Source of the DNA: Hymenobacter negativus | GTDB taxonomy: Bacteria > Bacteroidota > Bacteroidia > Cytophagales > Hymenobacteraceae | Direction of reading: 5' to 3' | Assembly (NCBI RefSeq): GCF_017571495.1 | Contig: NZ_JAGETZ010000014.1 | Location: forward strand, 124,001-188,000 | DNA length: 64,000 bases | Translations under genes and position numbers: made by a program | The notes under the pieces: generated by a model | Database searches by the model: none | What the model was told of the DNA's origin: nothing | Seen by the model: the letters and a program-made list of their open reading frames with translations, nothing else | Shown here: piece by piece, positions 52,592 through 60,920 of the stretch | How positions within the stretch are numbered: position 1 is the first letter of the stretch | Layout of the letters: the number at the start of each line of letters is the position of its first letter

Positions 52592-52885
52592 ATGTCTGAT
52601 AAGAAAAACAACCTGCCCGATGAAAAGCCTTCGGTAGTGCCCTTTGAGAATGAGCACCACAAGAAGACCAAAACTCCTAAAGTGGATTCGTCTACTACCC
52701 AAAACCTCAATCAGAACCACCTGACTGAGCAAGGCAACGAAACCAAAGGCAACACGCCCGGCGGTAATTTCAACGAAACCCGCCATACTCAGGCCAACAA
52801 ACCGCGGAGTAACCCCCAAGGCAATAGCCCGATGTCGGTTGACGCGACTAATGCCAAAAAAGGCCCTGGAAGCAAAGCCGACTAG
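52592..52885 (+). CDS. small hydrophilic protein, probably disordered
   Basis: 97 residues from the ATG at 52592 (MSDKKNNLPDEKPSV). Extremely polar: rich in Asn, Lys, Thr, Gly, Pro, with no hydrophobic core. Phrases such as QNLNQNHLTEQGNETKGNTP are typical of intrinsically disordered stress-type proteins. No family recognised. The terminator that ends it and clean framing support a real gene. Confidence 0.6.
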   Translation: MSDKKNNLPDEKPSVVPFENEHHKKTKTPKVDSSTTQNLNQNHLTEQGNETKGNTPGGNFNETRHTQANKPRSNPQGNSPMSVDATNAKKGPGSKAD

Positions 52886-52906
52886 TTTCTAAAGTTTTAA
52901 GAGCAT

Positions 52907-52944
52907 AAAAGAGCCCCGCCGGACGAATCCGGCGGGGCTCTTTT
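52907..52944. terminator. bidirectional terminator between convergent genes
   Basis: A perfect 17-bp stem, arms 52907-52923 and 52928-52944, with AAAAGAGCCCC / GGGGCTCTTTT ends. It separates the small hydrophilic protein gene from the leftward peptidase gene. Confidence 0.93.
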
Positions 52945-52960
52945 ATATCTAGACAAGCTG

Positions 52961-54694
52961 CTAAAACTCCCACCCCAGCCATTGCTGAAAGCCACGCTGC
53001 TGCGCCGCATCGGCCGTTTCCAACTGGTCAACCATATAGCGCTGCCCGAAGCGGACGTCTGGTGTAGCAGTCAGCGTCACCGTGAGCAGCCGGTTCTGGC
53101 GAAACACGCTTACCTCATACGCCGCTTCGCCGCTGCTGAGTAGGCTTTGCAGGTTCATGTCCACGCGGCGGCCATTCACGGCCACAATTTCATCGTCCAC
53201 GGTCAGGGCTGCAGCCGCGGGCGAGTTGGGCCAGATGGTTGTTACTTCCGTCCGCTCATTTTTTACCACCGTGCGGAAGCCAAACTGCCCTTCTGAAGCC
53301 GAGGTGTTTTCGCCCACCAGTAGCTGACAGCCGACGGTGTGCAGCACCCGGTCGAGCGGTTCCAGTAGTGGTGCGGTGCCATAGATGAACTTGTCGAAAT
53401 AAGCGTGCATGTCGCGCCCGGCTACTTCGTTCACAATGCGCACATAATCTGCCTCGGTGTAGCCAATACCGGCTTTGCCGAACTCCTCATACAGCCGCCG
53501 CATCACATCGTCGAGGCTGCGGGCGTGCCCGGAAAGCTGGCGTATGGTGAGGTCCAGCAGCATAGCCACCAGTGCCCCTTTGTGGTACACCGATACTTTG
53601 CGGTCGGGCACACCGGGCTTGTAGCCGTCCAGCCAGAGGTCCATGCTGGCATCGGCAAGCGAGAGGTTTTCGCCGCCCGCATCGTCGTAATGCTTGCGCA
53701 GTACCGTGTTTAATTCCTCAAAATACTGCGCAGGCGTGCGCACATGGCTGCGGGCCAGCAGGTACTCGCCGTAATAAGTCGTGATGCCTTCTGCGATGAA
53801 GCAGGTACGGAAATAATTCTCGCGGCTATAGTCGTAAGGTTGCATCTCGGCCGGCCTAATGCTCTTGATGTTCCATGTATGAAACAACTCGTGGCAGCTC
53901 ACGCCCAGCAATTCTTTGTAAAGCCCCTCGCTCATAATCAGTTCGGCGGGGCCCAGCGTAATCACCGTCGAGTTGTTGTGCTCCACACCGTGGTAGTGCT
54001 TGTAAGGCAAAAATTGATTCAGAAAATGGTAGTCCGTCACCGGAAAGCCACCAAACATCGCCAGCTGCACCTCCGAAAAAGCCTTGAAATCGGCGAGCAG
54101 TTGCGGCCAGTTGACCAGCGCCTCACCCTGCACCCAGATGTGGAAGGGCAGCCCGCCTGCCTCGTATTCCTGATGCGTGAGTGTGGGGCTTGCAATGAGC
54201 GGCGAGTCGGCCAGTTGGTCAAAATTCTGCGCTGAGAGCACATTTGGCGCGGTTTGCTTCAAGCCGCACGCTACCTGCCAATTCTCGGGCAATGCTAGTG
54301 TCAGCTCACACTCTTCCATTTGCTGGCCCTCGGCATACATCAGCGCCTGTACTGGGTTCAGGTAAAGCTGTGATTCATCCAGCCAAGAGCCGCCAGCATC
54401 CATCTGGTGAGCATAGAAGTTGTAGCGTACTCGCACCGTGTGACCAGCCGCATTAGGTATTTCCCAACGGTCTTTGGTGAGCTTGCGATAGAGGAGGGGC
54501 TGGCCAGTGGTTGCGTCTTCAACTGCCACACGTTGAATCTTTTGTGCGAAGTTTTGGAGCTCATAGCGCCCCGGCCGCCAGGCTGGTAGCTGAAGCTCTA
54601 GCGGAGCGGTTGCATTGGCGGGCACGTCCAGCGTGAGCTGAATTTGCAGGTAAAACGTGAGTGGGTTTTCGTAGGAAACGTGGTAGTGAATCAT
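52961..54694 (-). CDS. M61 family peptidase (glycyl aminopeptidase-like) with PDZ
   Basis: 577 residues from the ATG at 54694 (MIHYHVSYENP); a TTG two codons upstream is less likely. An N-terminal beta-domain (about 1-165) precedes the thermolysin-like catalytic domain with HELFHTWNIKSIRP (His268, Glu269, His272) and the downstream IAEGITTYYGEYLLARS that provides the third zinc-ligand Glu. A PDZ domain (FGFRTVVKNERTEVTTIWPN, then SPAAAALTVDDEIVAVNG) is near residue 470-550. No signal peptide, so cytoplasmic. The -7 box TAGCTTTG lies at 54720-54727 on the minus strand. Confidence 0.92.
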   Translation of the reverse strand: MIHYHVSYENPLTFYLQIQLTLDVPANATAPLELQLPAWRPGRYELQNFAQKIQRVAVEDATTGQPLLYRKLTKDRWEIPNAAGHTVRVRYNFYAHQMDAGGSWLDESQLYLNPVQALMYAEGQQMEECELTLALPENWQVACGLKQTAPNVLSAQNFDQLADSPLIASPTLTHQEYEAGGLPFHIWVQGEALVNWPQLLADFKAFSEVQLAMFGGFPVTDYHFLNQFLPYKHYHGVEHNNSTVITLGPAELIMSEGLYKELLGVSCHELFHTWNIKSIRPAEMQPYDYSRENYFRTCFIAEGITTYYGEYLLARSHVRTPAQYFEELNTVLRKHYDDAGGENLSLADASMDLWLDGYKPGVPDRKVSVYHKGALVAMLLDLTIRQLSGHARSLDDVMRRLYEEFGKAGIGYTEADYVRIVNEVAGRDMHAYFDKFIYGTAPLLEPLDRVLHTVGCQLLVGENTSASEGQFGFRTVVKNERTEVTTIWPNSPAAAALTVDDEIVAVNGRRVDMNLQSLLSSGEAAYEVSVFRQNRLLTVTLTATPDVRFGQRYMVDQLETADAAQQRGFQQWLGWEF

Positions 54695-54719
54695 GGCCAA
54701 AACAGTCTAATGGGGCACT

Positions 54720-54727
54720 CAAAGCTA
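54720..54727 (-). promoter_or_regulatory. -7 box of the M61 peptidase gene
   Basis: Minus-strand TAGCTTTG, exact TAnnTTTG match, 25 nt before the start codon. The -33 element is not evident. It is divergent from the rpmH promoter 60 bp away. Confidence 0.55.
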
Positions 54728-54767
54728 GCAGGTCTGAAACCATTGCGGCTAAAAGTGGCTGAGGCAC

Positions 54768-54798
54768 TTGTCTTTTCCAGCCAAAGCCCGTACCTTTG
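54768..54798 (+). promoter_or_regulatory. rpmH promoter
   Basis: TTG at 54768-54770, a 20-nt spacer, and TACCTTTG at 54791-54798, matching the Bacteroidota consensus; 39 nt before the rpmH ATG. Confidence 0.8.
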
Positions 54799-54837
54799 CC
54801 GGCCCAACTCGAAACTCGTCTTTTTAGATTCTTTGAT

Positions 54838-54996
54838 ATGAAACGTACCTTCCAACCTTCGAAACGCAAGCGCGTTAACAAGCATGGCTTCCGTCTCCGC
54901 ATGGAAACCGCCAACGGCCGTAACGTACTGGCCCGTCGTCGTGCCAAAGGCCGCAAGCGCCTCACCGTATCCGACGAAGGCAAGCACAAGCGCTAG
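54838..54996 (+). CDS. rpmH: ribosomal protein bL34
   Basis: 52-residue large-subunit protein: [20 protein letters not shown], then [20 protein letters not shown] and [12 protein letters not shown], which is the whole L34 pattern. The start is the ATG at 54838; 14 upstream in-frame codons are leader sequence holding the promoter. It is followed by rnpA as in most bacteria. Confidence 0.98.
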   Translation: MKRTFQPSKRKRVNKHGFRLRMETANGRNVLARRRAKGRKRLTVSDEGKHKR

Positions 54997-55061
54997 TATT
55001 TTTAGCCGTTAGCTGAAAGCTGCTAGTAAGGACCTTTATGGGGCCCCATAGCTAGCAGATT

Positions 55062-55105
55062 GCCGCATTGCTGAGACAGTATTATTTCTGTCGTGGCAAT
55101 GCGGC
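55062..55105 (+). terminator. hairpin after rpmH, overlapping the rnpA promoter
   Basis: GCCGCATTGC (55062-55071) pairs exactly with GCAATGCGGC (55096-55105), with GACAG/CTGTC extending towards the loop. TTCGCTATTTTT follows, and its TATTTTTG is also the candidate -7 box of rnpA. Confidence 0.7.
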
Positions 55106-55118
55106 TTCGCTATTTTTG
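55086..55118 (+). promoter_or_regulatory. candidate rnpA promoter
   Basis: TATTTTTG at 55111-55118 with a weak TTCTG 20 nt before it (55086-55090); 51 nt upstream of the rnpA GTG. Confidence 0.5.
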
Positions 55119-55169
55119 GCCATCCTAAAGTGGTTGCGCTGCTACAGCGTCCACCGATAAGTAAGCATC

Positions 55170-55598
55170 GTGAACGAGCCAACCGCCAAGAGAAAATATA
55201 CTTTTCCGAAAGAGGAACACCTTTGCCGCAAGAAGCTTATCGAAGAGCTTTTCAGCAAGCAAAGCTCCTCCTTTGGCGTTTATCCCTTGCGCATGGTCTG
55301 GATAAAAGCTGCGGCCCCTACCACCGCTCTGCCGCAGGTACTCATCAGCGTGAGTAAGCGCACATTTAAGCGGGCCGTTGACCGCAACCGGCTCAAGCGG
55401 CTCATCCGGGAGGCGTATAGGCTCAATAAATATCGGCTCCTTGAGCAACCAAACGGGCACCAAGTCGCTCTGCTAGGTATTATCTTCACGGGAAAGGAAA
55501 AAAGTCCACTGGCCTTGGTGGAAAAAAAATTAATTTCCGGTATTCTTCGTTTAACGGGCACGACTGTTGAAGCATCCGCTTCACCACCGGCCCCGTAG
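55170..55598 (+). CDS. rnpA: ribonuclease P protein component
   Basis: 142 residues from a GTG start. The protein subunit of RNase P, which matures the 5' ends of tRNAs. It has the RNA-binding signature KRTFKRAVDRNRLKRLIREA with surrounding VLISVSKR and the N-terminal KYTFPKEEHLCRKKLIEELF. The genomic neighbour rpmH confirms the call. It is somewhat longer than the about 120-residue norm, with a Pro/Ala-rich tail. Confidence 0.96.
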   Translation: MNEPTAKRKYTFPKEEHLCRKKLIEELFSKQSSSFGVYPLRMVWIKAAAPTTALPQVLISVSKRTFKRAVDRNRLKRLIREAYRLNKYRLLEQPNGHQVALLGIIFTGKEKSPLALVEKKLISGILRLTGTTVEASASPPAP

Positions 55599-55624
55599 AT
55601 TCGCCAAGCTGCTACCCGTTCTGT

Positions 55625-57319
55625 ATGACTATCCGCAAAAAGCTACTCGCTACCCTAGCCTTGAGCACGCTGGGGTTAGTTTCCTTCCGCGCCGCCTCCG
55701 ATAACGAGCGGTACTTCGAAATCGCGAAGAACCTGGATATTTTCGCTACGCTCTTTAAGGAAGTCAACACCTATTACGTCGACGAGATAACGCCCGCCAA
55801 GCTGGTGAAAACCGGCATCGATGCCATGCTGCGCTCGCTCGACCCCTACACCAACTACATTCCGGAGGACGACATTGAGGACTTCCGCACCATGACCACC
55901 GGGCAGTACGGCGGCATTGGGGCCTCAGTGGTGAAGCGCAACGGCAAAACCGTGGTGCAAAGCGCCTACGAAGGCTATCCGGCCCAAAAAGCCGGCTTGC
56001 TCCCCGGCGACGAAATCCTCGATATCAATGGCGTGGTAGTCGATAAAAAGTCGAATTCCGACATCAGTAAGCTCCTCAAGGGCCAGGCCAACTCCATGGT
56101 GAAGCTGATGGTAACACGCTACGGTCAGGACAAACCCATCCAAATCGACATCACCCGCGATAAAATTCAGGTGGACAATGTGCCCTACACCGGCATGATT
56201 TCCGGCGATGTGGGCTACTTCCAACTCGGTGGCTTTACCGTGGATGCGGGCAAGGAGGTGCGTGCTGCCGTTTCCAAGCTCAAGGAGCAGGGCGCGAAGA
56301 AAATTGTGTTCGACATCCGCGACAATCCCGGCGGCTTGCTAAACGAGGCGGTGAACATCTCCAACCTGTTCATCGACAAAGGCCTCGACGTGGTGAGCAC
56401 CAAGGGCAAGGTGACGGAGTGGAACAAGACGTATAAGGCGCTTGACGTGCCGCTTGATACCCAGATTCCAATTGCCATCATTACGAGCAACCGCTCGGCG
56501 TCGGCATCGGAAATCGTGTCGGGCGTGCTGCAAGACTACGACCGCGCCGTGCTAGTGGGTGAGCGCACCTTCGGCAAAGGTCTCGTGCAGGCCACCCGGC
56601 CCCTCAGCTACAACTCGCAGCTAAAGGTGACGACCGCCAAATACTACATCCCGAGCGGCCGCTGCATCCAGGAAATCGACTATGCCCACCGCGCTGAGGA
56701 TGGCACGTTGGGCAAATTCCCTGATTCGCTACGCACAGCTTTCAAAACCACGGCCGGCCGCACTGTATACGACGGTGGCGGCGTGGCCCCCGACATTGAA
56801 GTGCAGGACCGCGAAATTGCTGATATCACCCGCATCCTGCTCCAGAAAAGCTACCTTTTCGATTACGCCACCCGTTACCGCGCCGAGCACGCTAGCATTC
56901 CGGCAGCTCGTGCCTTCAAGCTCTCGGATGCTGACTACCAGAAGTTCGTGGCATTCCTGCAGGGCAAGAACATCAGCTACAGCACCGACGCTGAAAAGGC
57001 CCTCACCGACCTTAGTAAGAAGGTGAAAGAGGAAAAGCATTACGACGACGTGAAATTGGAGCTCGAAGCCGTCCGCAAAAAAATCACCGTTAACAAAGCC
57101 AACGACCTGCAGCGCTTCAAACCTGAAATCAAGGAGTTGCTGGAGCAGGAAATCGTGTCGCGCTATTACTTCGAAAAGGGGCGCACCGAAGCTGGTTTCG
57201 ACGACGACCCCAACATCATCGCCGCTGTGGCCGTCCTGAACGACCCAAACCGCTACGCTGCCCTGCTGAAGCCCACGGGCCAGGCTGCCAGCGCCCGCAA
57301 GTCGGCTGGGACGAAGTAA
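55625..57319 (+). CDS. S41 family C-terminal processing protease
   Basis: 564 residues; N-terminal signal anchor (KLLATLALSTLGLVSFRAA), so periplasmic. PDZ domain in the region YGGIGASVVKRNGKTVVQSA through GDEILDINGVVV, then the Ser/Lys peptidase core: SNRSASASEIVSGVLQDYD (catalytic Ser probably Ser293) and GERTFGKGLVQ (Lys318). It cleaves exposed C-termini of envelope proteins. It has about 150 extra residues after the core with helical, charged segments (STDAEKALTDLSKKVKEEKH). A terminator follows, and it starts 26 bp after rnpA, so the two may be co-transcribed. Confidence 0.94.
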   Translation: MTIRKKLLATLALSTLGLVSFRAASDNERYFEIAKNLDIFATLFKEVNTYYVDEITPAKLVKTGIDAMLRSLDPYTNYIPEDDIEDFRTMTTGQYGGIGASVVKRNGKTVVQSAYEGYPAQKAGLLPGDEILDINGVVVDKKSNSDISKLLKGQANSMVKLMVTRYGQDKPIQIDITRDKIQVDNVPYTGMISGDVGYFQLGGFTVDAGKEVRAAVSKLKEQGAKKIVFDIRDNPGGLLNEAVNISNLFIDKGLDVVSTKGKVTEWNKTYKALDVPLDTQIPIAIITSNRSASASEIVSGVLQDYDRAVLVGERTFGKGLVQATRPLSYNSQLKVTTAKYYIPSGRCIQEIDYAHRAEDGTLGKFPDSLRTAFKTTAGRTVYDGGGVAPDIEVQDREIADITRILLQKSYLFDYATRYRAEHASIPAARAFKLSDADYQKFVAFLQGKNISYSTDAEKALTDLSKKVKEEKHYDDVKLELEAVRKKITVNKANDLQRFKPEIKELLEQEIVSRYYFEKGRTEAGFDDDPNIIAAVAVLNDPNRYAALLKPTGQAASARKSAGTK

Positions 57320-57340
57320 TTTTGAGTTGCGTTAAATTAG

Positions 57341-57372
57341 AAAAGCAGGCGCTGAGAGGTGCCTGCTTTTTT
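57341..57372 (+). terminator. terminator after the S41 protease gene
   Basis: AAAAGCAGGC (57341-57350) pairs with GCCTGCTTTT (57361-57370) around a 10-nt loop, with further T's after. It lies 21 bp after the stop. Confidence 0.9.
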
Positions 57373-57396
57373 GTTGTCTATATCGGAAGAGAAAAA

Positions 57397-58002
57397 ATGT
57401 CAATCAAAGAAATTGTCAAGCGGCCGAGCATTCTAGCAGAGGTGGTTAATTCACTTGCGGAATTAGAAACTGTTAATGTGTTAATTGAATTGCGGGCAGA
57501 CCTTGCGCAACGGTTAGATGATTTAGGAACAGAAGCTTCAAAGAGCAGAGCAGCTTTTATTCGGAGCCAAGACTCTGAAAATTTTAACACCAACCGAGAA
57601 TCATGGGGGATACCCAACTTCTCAGAAGAGCTAGTTGAAATCGATGATTTTAAGAATGGGTTTCTGTGGAGATTCCGAGCGCATAGTACTTCTTGGGGTG
57701 ACAATCAGCATGCCGATGAATGGTTTTACACTTCACTAGAAGCCAGAAGTGTCACGCGATACGAGTTCTGGGACTGTGATGCGGGGCCGGAAAAAGCCGA
57801 CATTGTTTTCACAGGTACTTACAAAGCTATTTTGCAGCAGCTTTTGGCTGACCACATTCATGATGTTTTAGTTAGCCCAGTATTTTCAGCGGAAGAACTG
57901 ACGCAATACATTGATAACTTCTCCGAGGATGAAGAAGACTATTCATTGGATGATGTGATAGAGGATTATATCAGCCGCAATCCAAACTATAGTGTCCAGT
58001 AA
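57397..58002 (+). CDS. orphan protein of unknown function, AT-rich gene
   Basis: 201 residues from the ATG at 57397 (MSIKEIVKRPSILAEVVNSL). No family recognised. Soluble and acidic, ending in Asp/Glu-rich helices (DNFSEDEEDYSLDDVIEDYI). The middle has WGIPNFSEELVEIDDFKNGF, then WRFRAHSTSWGDNQHADEWF. Codon use is clearly AT-richer (tta, ata, aat, gat) than all neighbours, which supports recent acquisition. It lies between the protease terminator and tsaB, with 6 bp to the tsaB start, so it could use tsaB's expression. Could be a defence or immunity-type protein, but nothing shows it. Confidence 0.65.
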   Translation: MSIKEIVKRPSILAEVVNSLAELETVNVLIELRADLAQRLDDLGTEASKSRAAFIRSQDSENFNTNRESWGIPNFSEELVEIDDFKNGFLWRFRAHSTSWGDNQHADEWFYTSLEARSVTRYEFWDCDAGPEKADIVFTGTYKAILQQLLADHIHDVLVSPVFSAEELTQYIDNFSEDEEDYSLDDVIEDYISRNPNYSVQ

Positions 58003-58008
58003 TCCGCA

Positions 58009-58701
58009 ATGCTCCTCCTCTCCCTCGAAACCTCGTCCCCCGTCTGTTCAGTTGCCCTGCACCGCCTCGAAGACGGCTCCCTTATTGGCCAGTCGGAGTT
58101 GCGGCTGGATAAATCTCACTCCACCCACCTCACAGTACTTATTGAACAGCTACTGGCCAACACCGGCCATGCGCTAGCCGACCTCGCCGCCGTGGCCGTG
58201 AGCGACGGGCCCGGTTCCTACACCGGCTTGCGCATTGGTGGGGCTGCGGCCAAGGGCTTGTGCTTCGCACTGGATATTCCGCTGGTGGCGGTGAGTACCC
58301 TGCAGGCACTCGCAACGCAGGTGGCCGTTGGTACCGCCCGCCCCGAAAGCTGGCTGTATTGTCCCATGCTGGACGCTCGGCGTACGGAAGTGTACGCTGC
58401 TCTCTACACCCACACGGGGCAGGAGGTGCTGGCGCCTACGCCGCTGTTACTCGATGCCGACACGCTGGCCGAACAATTGGCCCACCATTCCGTGTTATTC
58501 TTCGGTCACGGTGCGGCGAAGTTTCAGGCGTTGCTGGGGGAGCATGCTAACGCTGGTTTCCTGGCGGGGATTGAGCCCTCAGCGATTTCGGTGGGGCAGC
58601 TGGCGGTGGCGGCGTATTACCGGCAGGAATTTCAGGACGTGGCGTACTACGAGCCGTTTTATCTGAAAGAAGTGTACACCACCACGCCGAAAGCAAAGTA
58701 G
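58009..58701 (+). CDS. tsaB: tRNA threonylcarbamoyladenosine biosynthesis protein TsaB
   Basis: 230 residues. Part of the TsaB-TsaD-TsaE complex that makes the t6A37 modification of ANN-decoding tRNAs. N-terminal ASKHA-type fold: MLLLSLETSSPVCSVALHRL, then SDGPGSYTGLRIGGAAAKGL, the TsaB hallmark. C-terminus YYRQEFQDVAYYEPFYLKEV has the PFYLKEVYT-like ending common in Bacteroidota. The stop codon TAG (58699-58701) lies inside the left end of the inverted repeat that follows. Confidence 0.93.
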   Translation: MLLLSLETSSPVCSVALHRLEDGSLIGQSELRLDKSHSTHLTVLIEQLLANTGHALADLAAVAVSDGPGSYTGLRIGGAAAKGLCFALDIPLVAVSTLQALATQVAVGTARPESWLYCPMLDARRTEVYAALYTHTGQEVLAPTPLLLDADTLAEQLAHHSVLFFGHGAAKFQALLGEHANAGFLAGIEPSAISVGQLAVAAYYRQEFQDVAYYEPFYLKEVYTTTPKAK

Positions 58702-58781
58702 CGCGGACTCTGAGAGTCCGCGTCCATCCGCGCCATTTTGTATTCACCAATAAATACGCGGGCTCTCAGAGTTCGCGCTAC
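58698..58781. repeat. 26-bp inverted repeat with GTAGCGCG ends overlapping the tsaB stop
   Basis: Arms 58698-58723 and 58756-58781 pair with two mismatches; each arm is itself partly palindromic (GCGGACTCTGAGAGTCCGC). Outer ends match those of 22085-22170. It supplies the tsaB stop codon and ends 3 bp before the next gene's start. Confidence 0.82.
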
Positions 58782-58784
58782 AGT

Positions 58785-59300
58785 ATGGAACCCCTCTTCG
58801 TCAATCGCGTCGCCAATTCGGGCCTTGTCACCCTCAACCTAGAAGAGTTCATCCACTCCGGCGAGCGGGTGGTGTACGACATTAAGGACAACCTCTTCCA
58901 CGGCCTGATGCTGCGCGAAAAGGACTTCCGTGAGTTCGTGAAAACCCACGACTGGACGCAGTACGACGGCCAGAACGTGGCCATCGTCTGCTCGGCCGAC
59001 GCCATTGTGCCCACCTGGGCCTACATGCTGCTTGCCACCAAGCTGCAGGGCCACGCCCACCGCTACGTCTTCGGCAACCTCGACGCCCTGGAACAGTCGC
59101 TGTTCGAAGAAGCCATTGCCGCCATCGATGCCGAAGAGTACCGCGACGCTAAAGTGGTGGTGAAAGGCTGCGGCGACAAGCCTGTGCCCACTTTCGCCTA
59201 CGTGGCCATCATGCAAAAGCTACTGCCTTTTACGAGTAGCATTATGTATGGTGAGCCGTGTAGCACCGTGCCGCTCTATAAGCGGCCAAAAGCCCTGTAA
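58785..59300 (+). CDS. DUF2480 family protein
   Basis: 171 residues, soluble. MEPLFVNRVANSGLVTLNLE, then LREKDFREFVKTHDWTQYDG, VAIVCSADAIVPTWAYMLLA and KVVVKGCGDKPVPTFAYVAI, is the DUF2480 pattern of Bacteroidota. Conserved Cys residues (IVCSAD and KGCGDKP) might take part in iron-sulfur or metal binding, consistent with such genes often lying near suf clusters in relatives, as I recall. Function unknown. Confidence 0.82.
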   Translation: MEPLFVNRVANSGLVTLNLEEFIHSGERVVYDIKDNLFHGLMLREKDFREFVKTHDWTQYDGQNVAIVCSADAIVPTWAYMLLATKLQGHAHRYVFGNLDALEQSLFEEAIAAIDAEEYRDAKVVVKGCGDKPVPTFAYVAIMQKLLPFTSSIMYGEPCSTVPLYKRPKAL

Positions 59301-59316
59301 TAGCCTGCCAGGGGCA

Positions 59317-59548
59317 TTTCGAACGCCATTCCCGGCCTTACGAACACCTTTCCCGAGCTCGGGAAGATTGTTCGTAAGGCCGGGAATGGTGTTTGTAGGG
59401 GCGGGAAGACTGTTCGTAAGGTCGGGGAAAGTGTTCGAAGTGGCGGGAAGACTGTTCGCGAGGTCGGGCAGCGTGTTCGAAGGGATGGGGAAACGGTTCG
59501 AAACGGCGGGTTGAGTGTTCGAAACGGTACACGTACTGTTTGAACGGC
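59317..59548. repeat. 21-bp minisatellite with an inverted half around a palindromic centre
   Basis: From 59370 eight units of 21 bp follow (starts 59370, 59391, 59412, 59433, 59454, 59475, 59496, 59517), each starting GTTCG or GTTTG and containing about AAGG-CGGGAA, and a partial ninth. To the left, similar units run in the opposite sense (59319-59351), making a roughly 38-bp imperfect inverted repeat with CCCGAGCTCGGG (59352-59363) as centre. The unit is 7 codons long, so both strands appear as open frames, but I take these to be spurious. Confidence 0.85.
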
Positions 59549-59567
59549 AAGGCGGGCTGTACTTTTG
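59538..59567 (+). promoter_or_regulatory. promoter of the APC permease gene, partly made by the minisatellite
   Basis: TACTTTTG at 59560-59567 matches TAnnTTTG. GTTTG at 59538-59542, the truncated last minisatellite unit, lies 17 nt upstream and could be the -33 element. The ATG is 21 bp further on. Confidence 0.6.
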
Positions 59568-59588
59568 GGCTTTCGCCAACTTTGCTGT

Positions 59589-60920
59589 ATGCCCACTTCC
59601 GCCCCGGTCAGTCCCTACAAAATCACTTTTCTCACCGGTGCGGCCATCGTTATTGCCAATATGGTGGGCACCGGCGTCTTCACCAGCCTCGGCTTCCAGG
59701 TGATGGGTATCGAGAGCGGCTTTGCGCTGCTAATGCTGTGGTTGGTGGGCGGGTTAATTGCCCTCTGCGGCGCCGTGAGCTATGCCGAACTGGCGGCTGC
59801 CATGCCCCGTTCGGGCGGTGAATACCATTATCTGAGCCAGATTTATCACCCCGCGCTGGGGTTTCTGTCGGGCTGGGTGTCGGCCACGGTGGGCTTCGCT
59901 GCACCTACCGCGCTGGCCGCGCTGGCCTTAGGGCAATACGCGAAAAGTGTGTGGCCGGGTCTAGAGCCGCAGTGGCTATCGGTGGCCGTGGTGCTGGCCC
60001 TCACGCTGGTGCACGGCAGCAGTACCCGCGTCGGTAGCCGCCTCCAAATCATTATTACTGCGCTTAAAGTGGGCGTGCTGGTGGTTTTCATTGGCGCGGG
60101 CATGGTGGTAGGGGAGGGGCAGCCCATCAGCTTTTTGCCCAATGCTACTGGCTGGCGTGCGCTGCTCAGCCCTGCTTTTGCCGTAAGCCTCGTGTTTGTG
60201 AGTTACGCCTACTCCGGCTGGAACGCCGCCGTGTATGTCACCGGCGAAATCGAAAATCCCAAGCGTAATCTCTCGCGCATCCTGCTGGCTGGCACCGCCA
60301 TCGTACTCCTATTATATGTAGGCCTGAACTATGTCTTCCTCCGCTCTACCTCCATAGCGGGGCTAAAAGGGCAGGTCGAAGTTGGTTTCGTGGCTGCTAC
60401 CTCGCTTTTCGGCCCCCTCGGCGGCCGGCTGATGGGCGGTGTCATCGCGGCCTTACTGGTTTCCACTATCAGCTCGATGGTTTTCGCGGGCCCCCGCATC
60501 GTCCAGACGATGGGGGAGGACATTCCCGCCCTGCGTTTCCTGGCACCCAAAAGCCGGGCCGGCATCCCCGTACGGGCCTTGGCGCTGCAAACGGCCATCA
60601 CGTTGGCCTTTATCCTTAAGCCTAGTTTCCAAGGCGTACTCGTCTACGCCGGCTTTGTGCTGAACCTGTTCACCTTTCTCACGGTGCTGGGTTTGTTCGT
60701 GCTACGCGCCCGCCAGCCCGATTTGCTGCGCCCTTACAAGGCTTGGGGCTACCCGGTGACGCCCATCGTTTTTCTGGCGCTCAGCGGCTGGACCCTATTC
60801 TTTATTCTACGCGACAAGCCGTGGGAGTCGCTCTACGGCTTGGGTACCTTGGCCGTCGGCGCGCTGGTTTACTTCCTCACCACGCGCCTGCCGGCTGCCG
60901 CTGCTGCCAACAAAGGCTAG
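59589..60920 (+). CDS. APC family amino acid permease
   Basis: 443 residues from the ATG at 59589. About 12 membrane segments; the first, FLTGAAIVIANMVGTGVFTS, has the GTGVF substrate-binding motif of the amino acid-polyamine-organocation family, and SYAYSGWNAAVYVTGEIENP holds the conserved GExxNP-like stretch of the LAT/APC branch. Substrate unknown. Regulated from a promoter overlapping the end of the minisatellite. Confidence 0.87.
   Translation: MPTSAPVSPYKITFLTGAAIVIANMVGTGVFTSLGFQVMGIESGFALLMLWLVGGLIALCGAVSYAELAAAMPRSGGEYHYLSQIYHPALGFLSGWVSATVGFAAPTALAALALGQYAKSVWPGLEPQWLSVAVVLALTLVHGSSTRVGSRLQIIITALKVGVLVVFIGAGMVVGEGQPISFLPNATGWRALLSPAFAVSLVFVSYAYSGWNAAVYVTGEIENPKRNLSRILLAGTAIVLLLYVGLNYVFLRSTSIAGLKGQVEVGFVAATSLFGPLGGRLMGGVIAALLVSTISSMVFAGPRIVQTMGEDIPALRFLAPKSRAGIPVRALALQTAITLAFILKPSFQGVLVYAGFVLNLFTFLTVLGLFVLRARQPDLLRPYKAWGYPVTPIVFLALSGWTLFFILRDKPWESLYGLGTLAVGALVYFLTTRLPAAAAANKG

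Noticed and set aside
59317-59548. CRISPR array
   Set aside because: Units are 21 bp, directly adjacent, degenerate and without unique spacers; no cas genes nearby. It is a minisatellite.
59276-59596. Short repetitive ORFs (FRTLxPP-like) read from the minisatellite
   Set aside because: The repeat unit is 21 bp, so every frame stays open; translation is just the repeat and there is no start signal.
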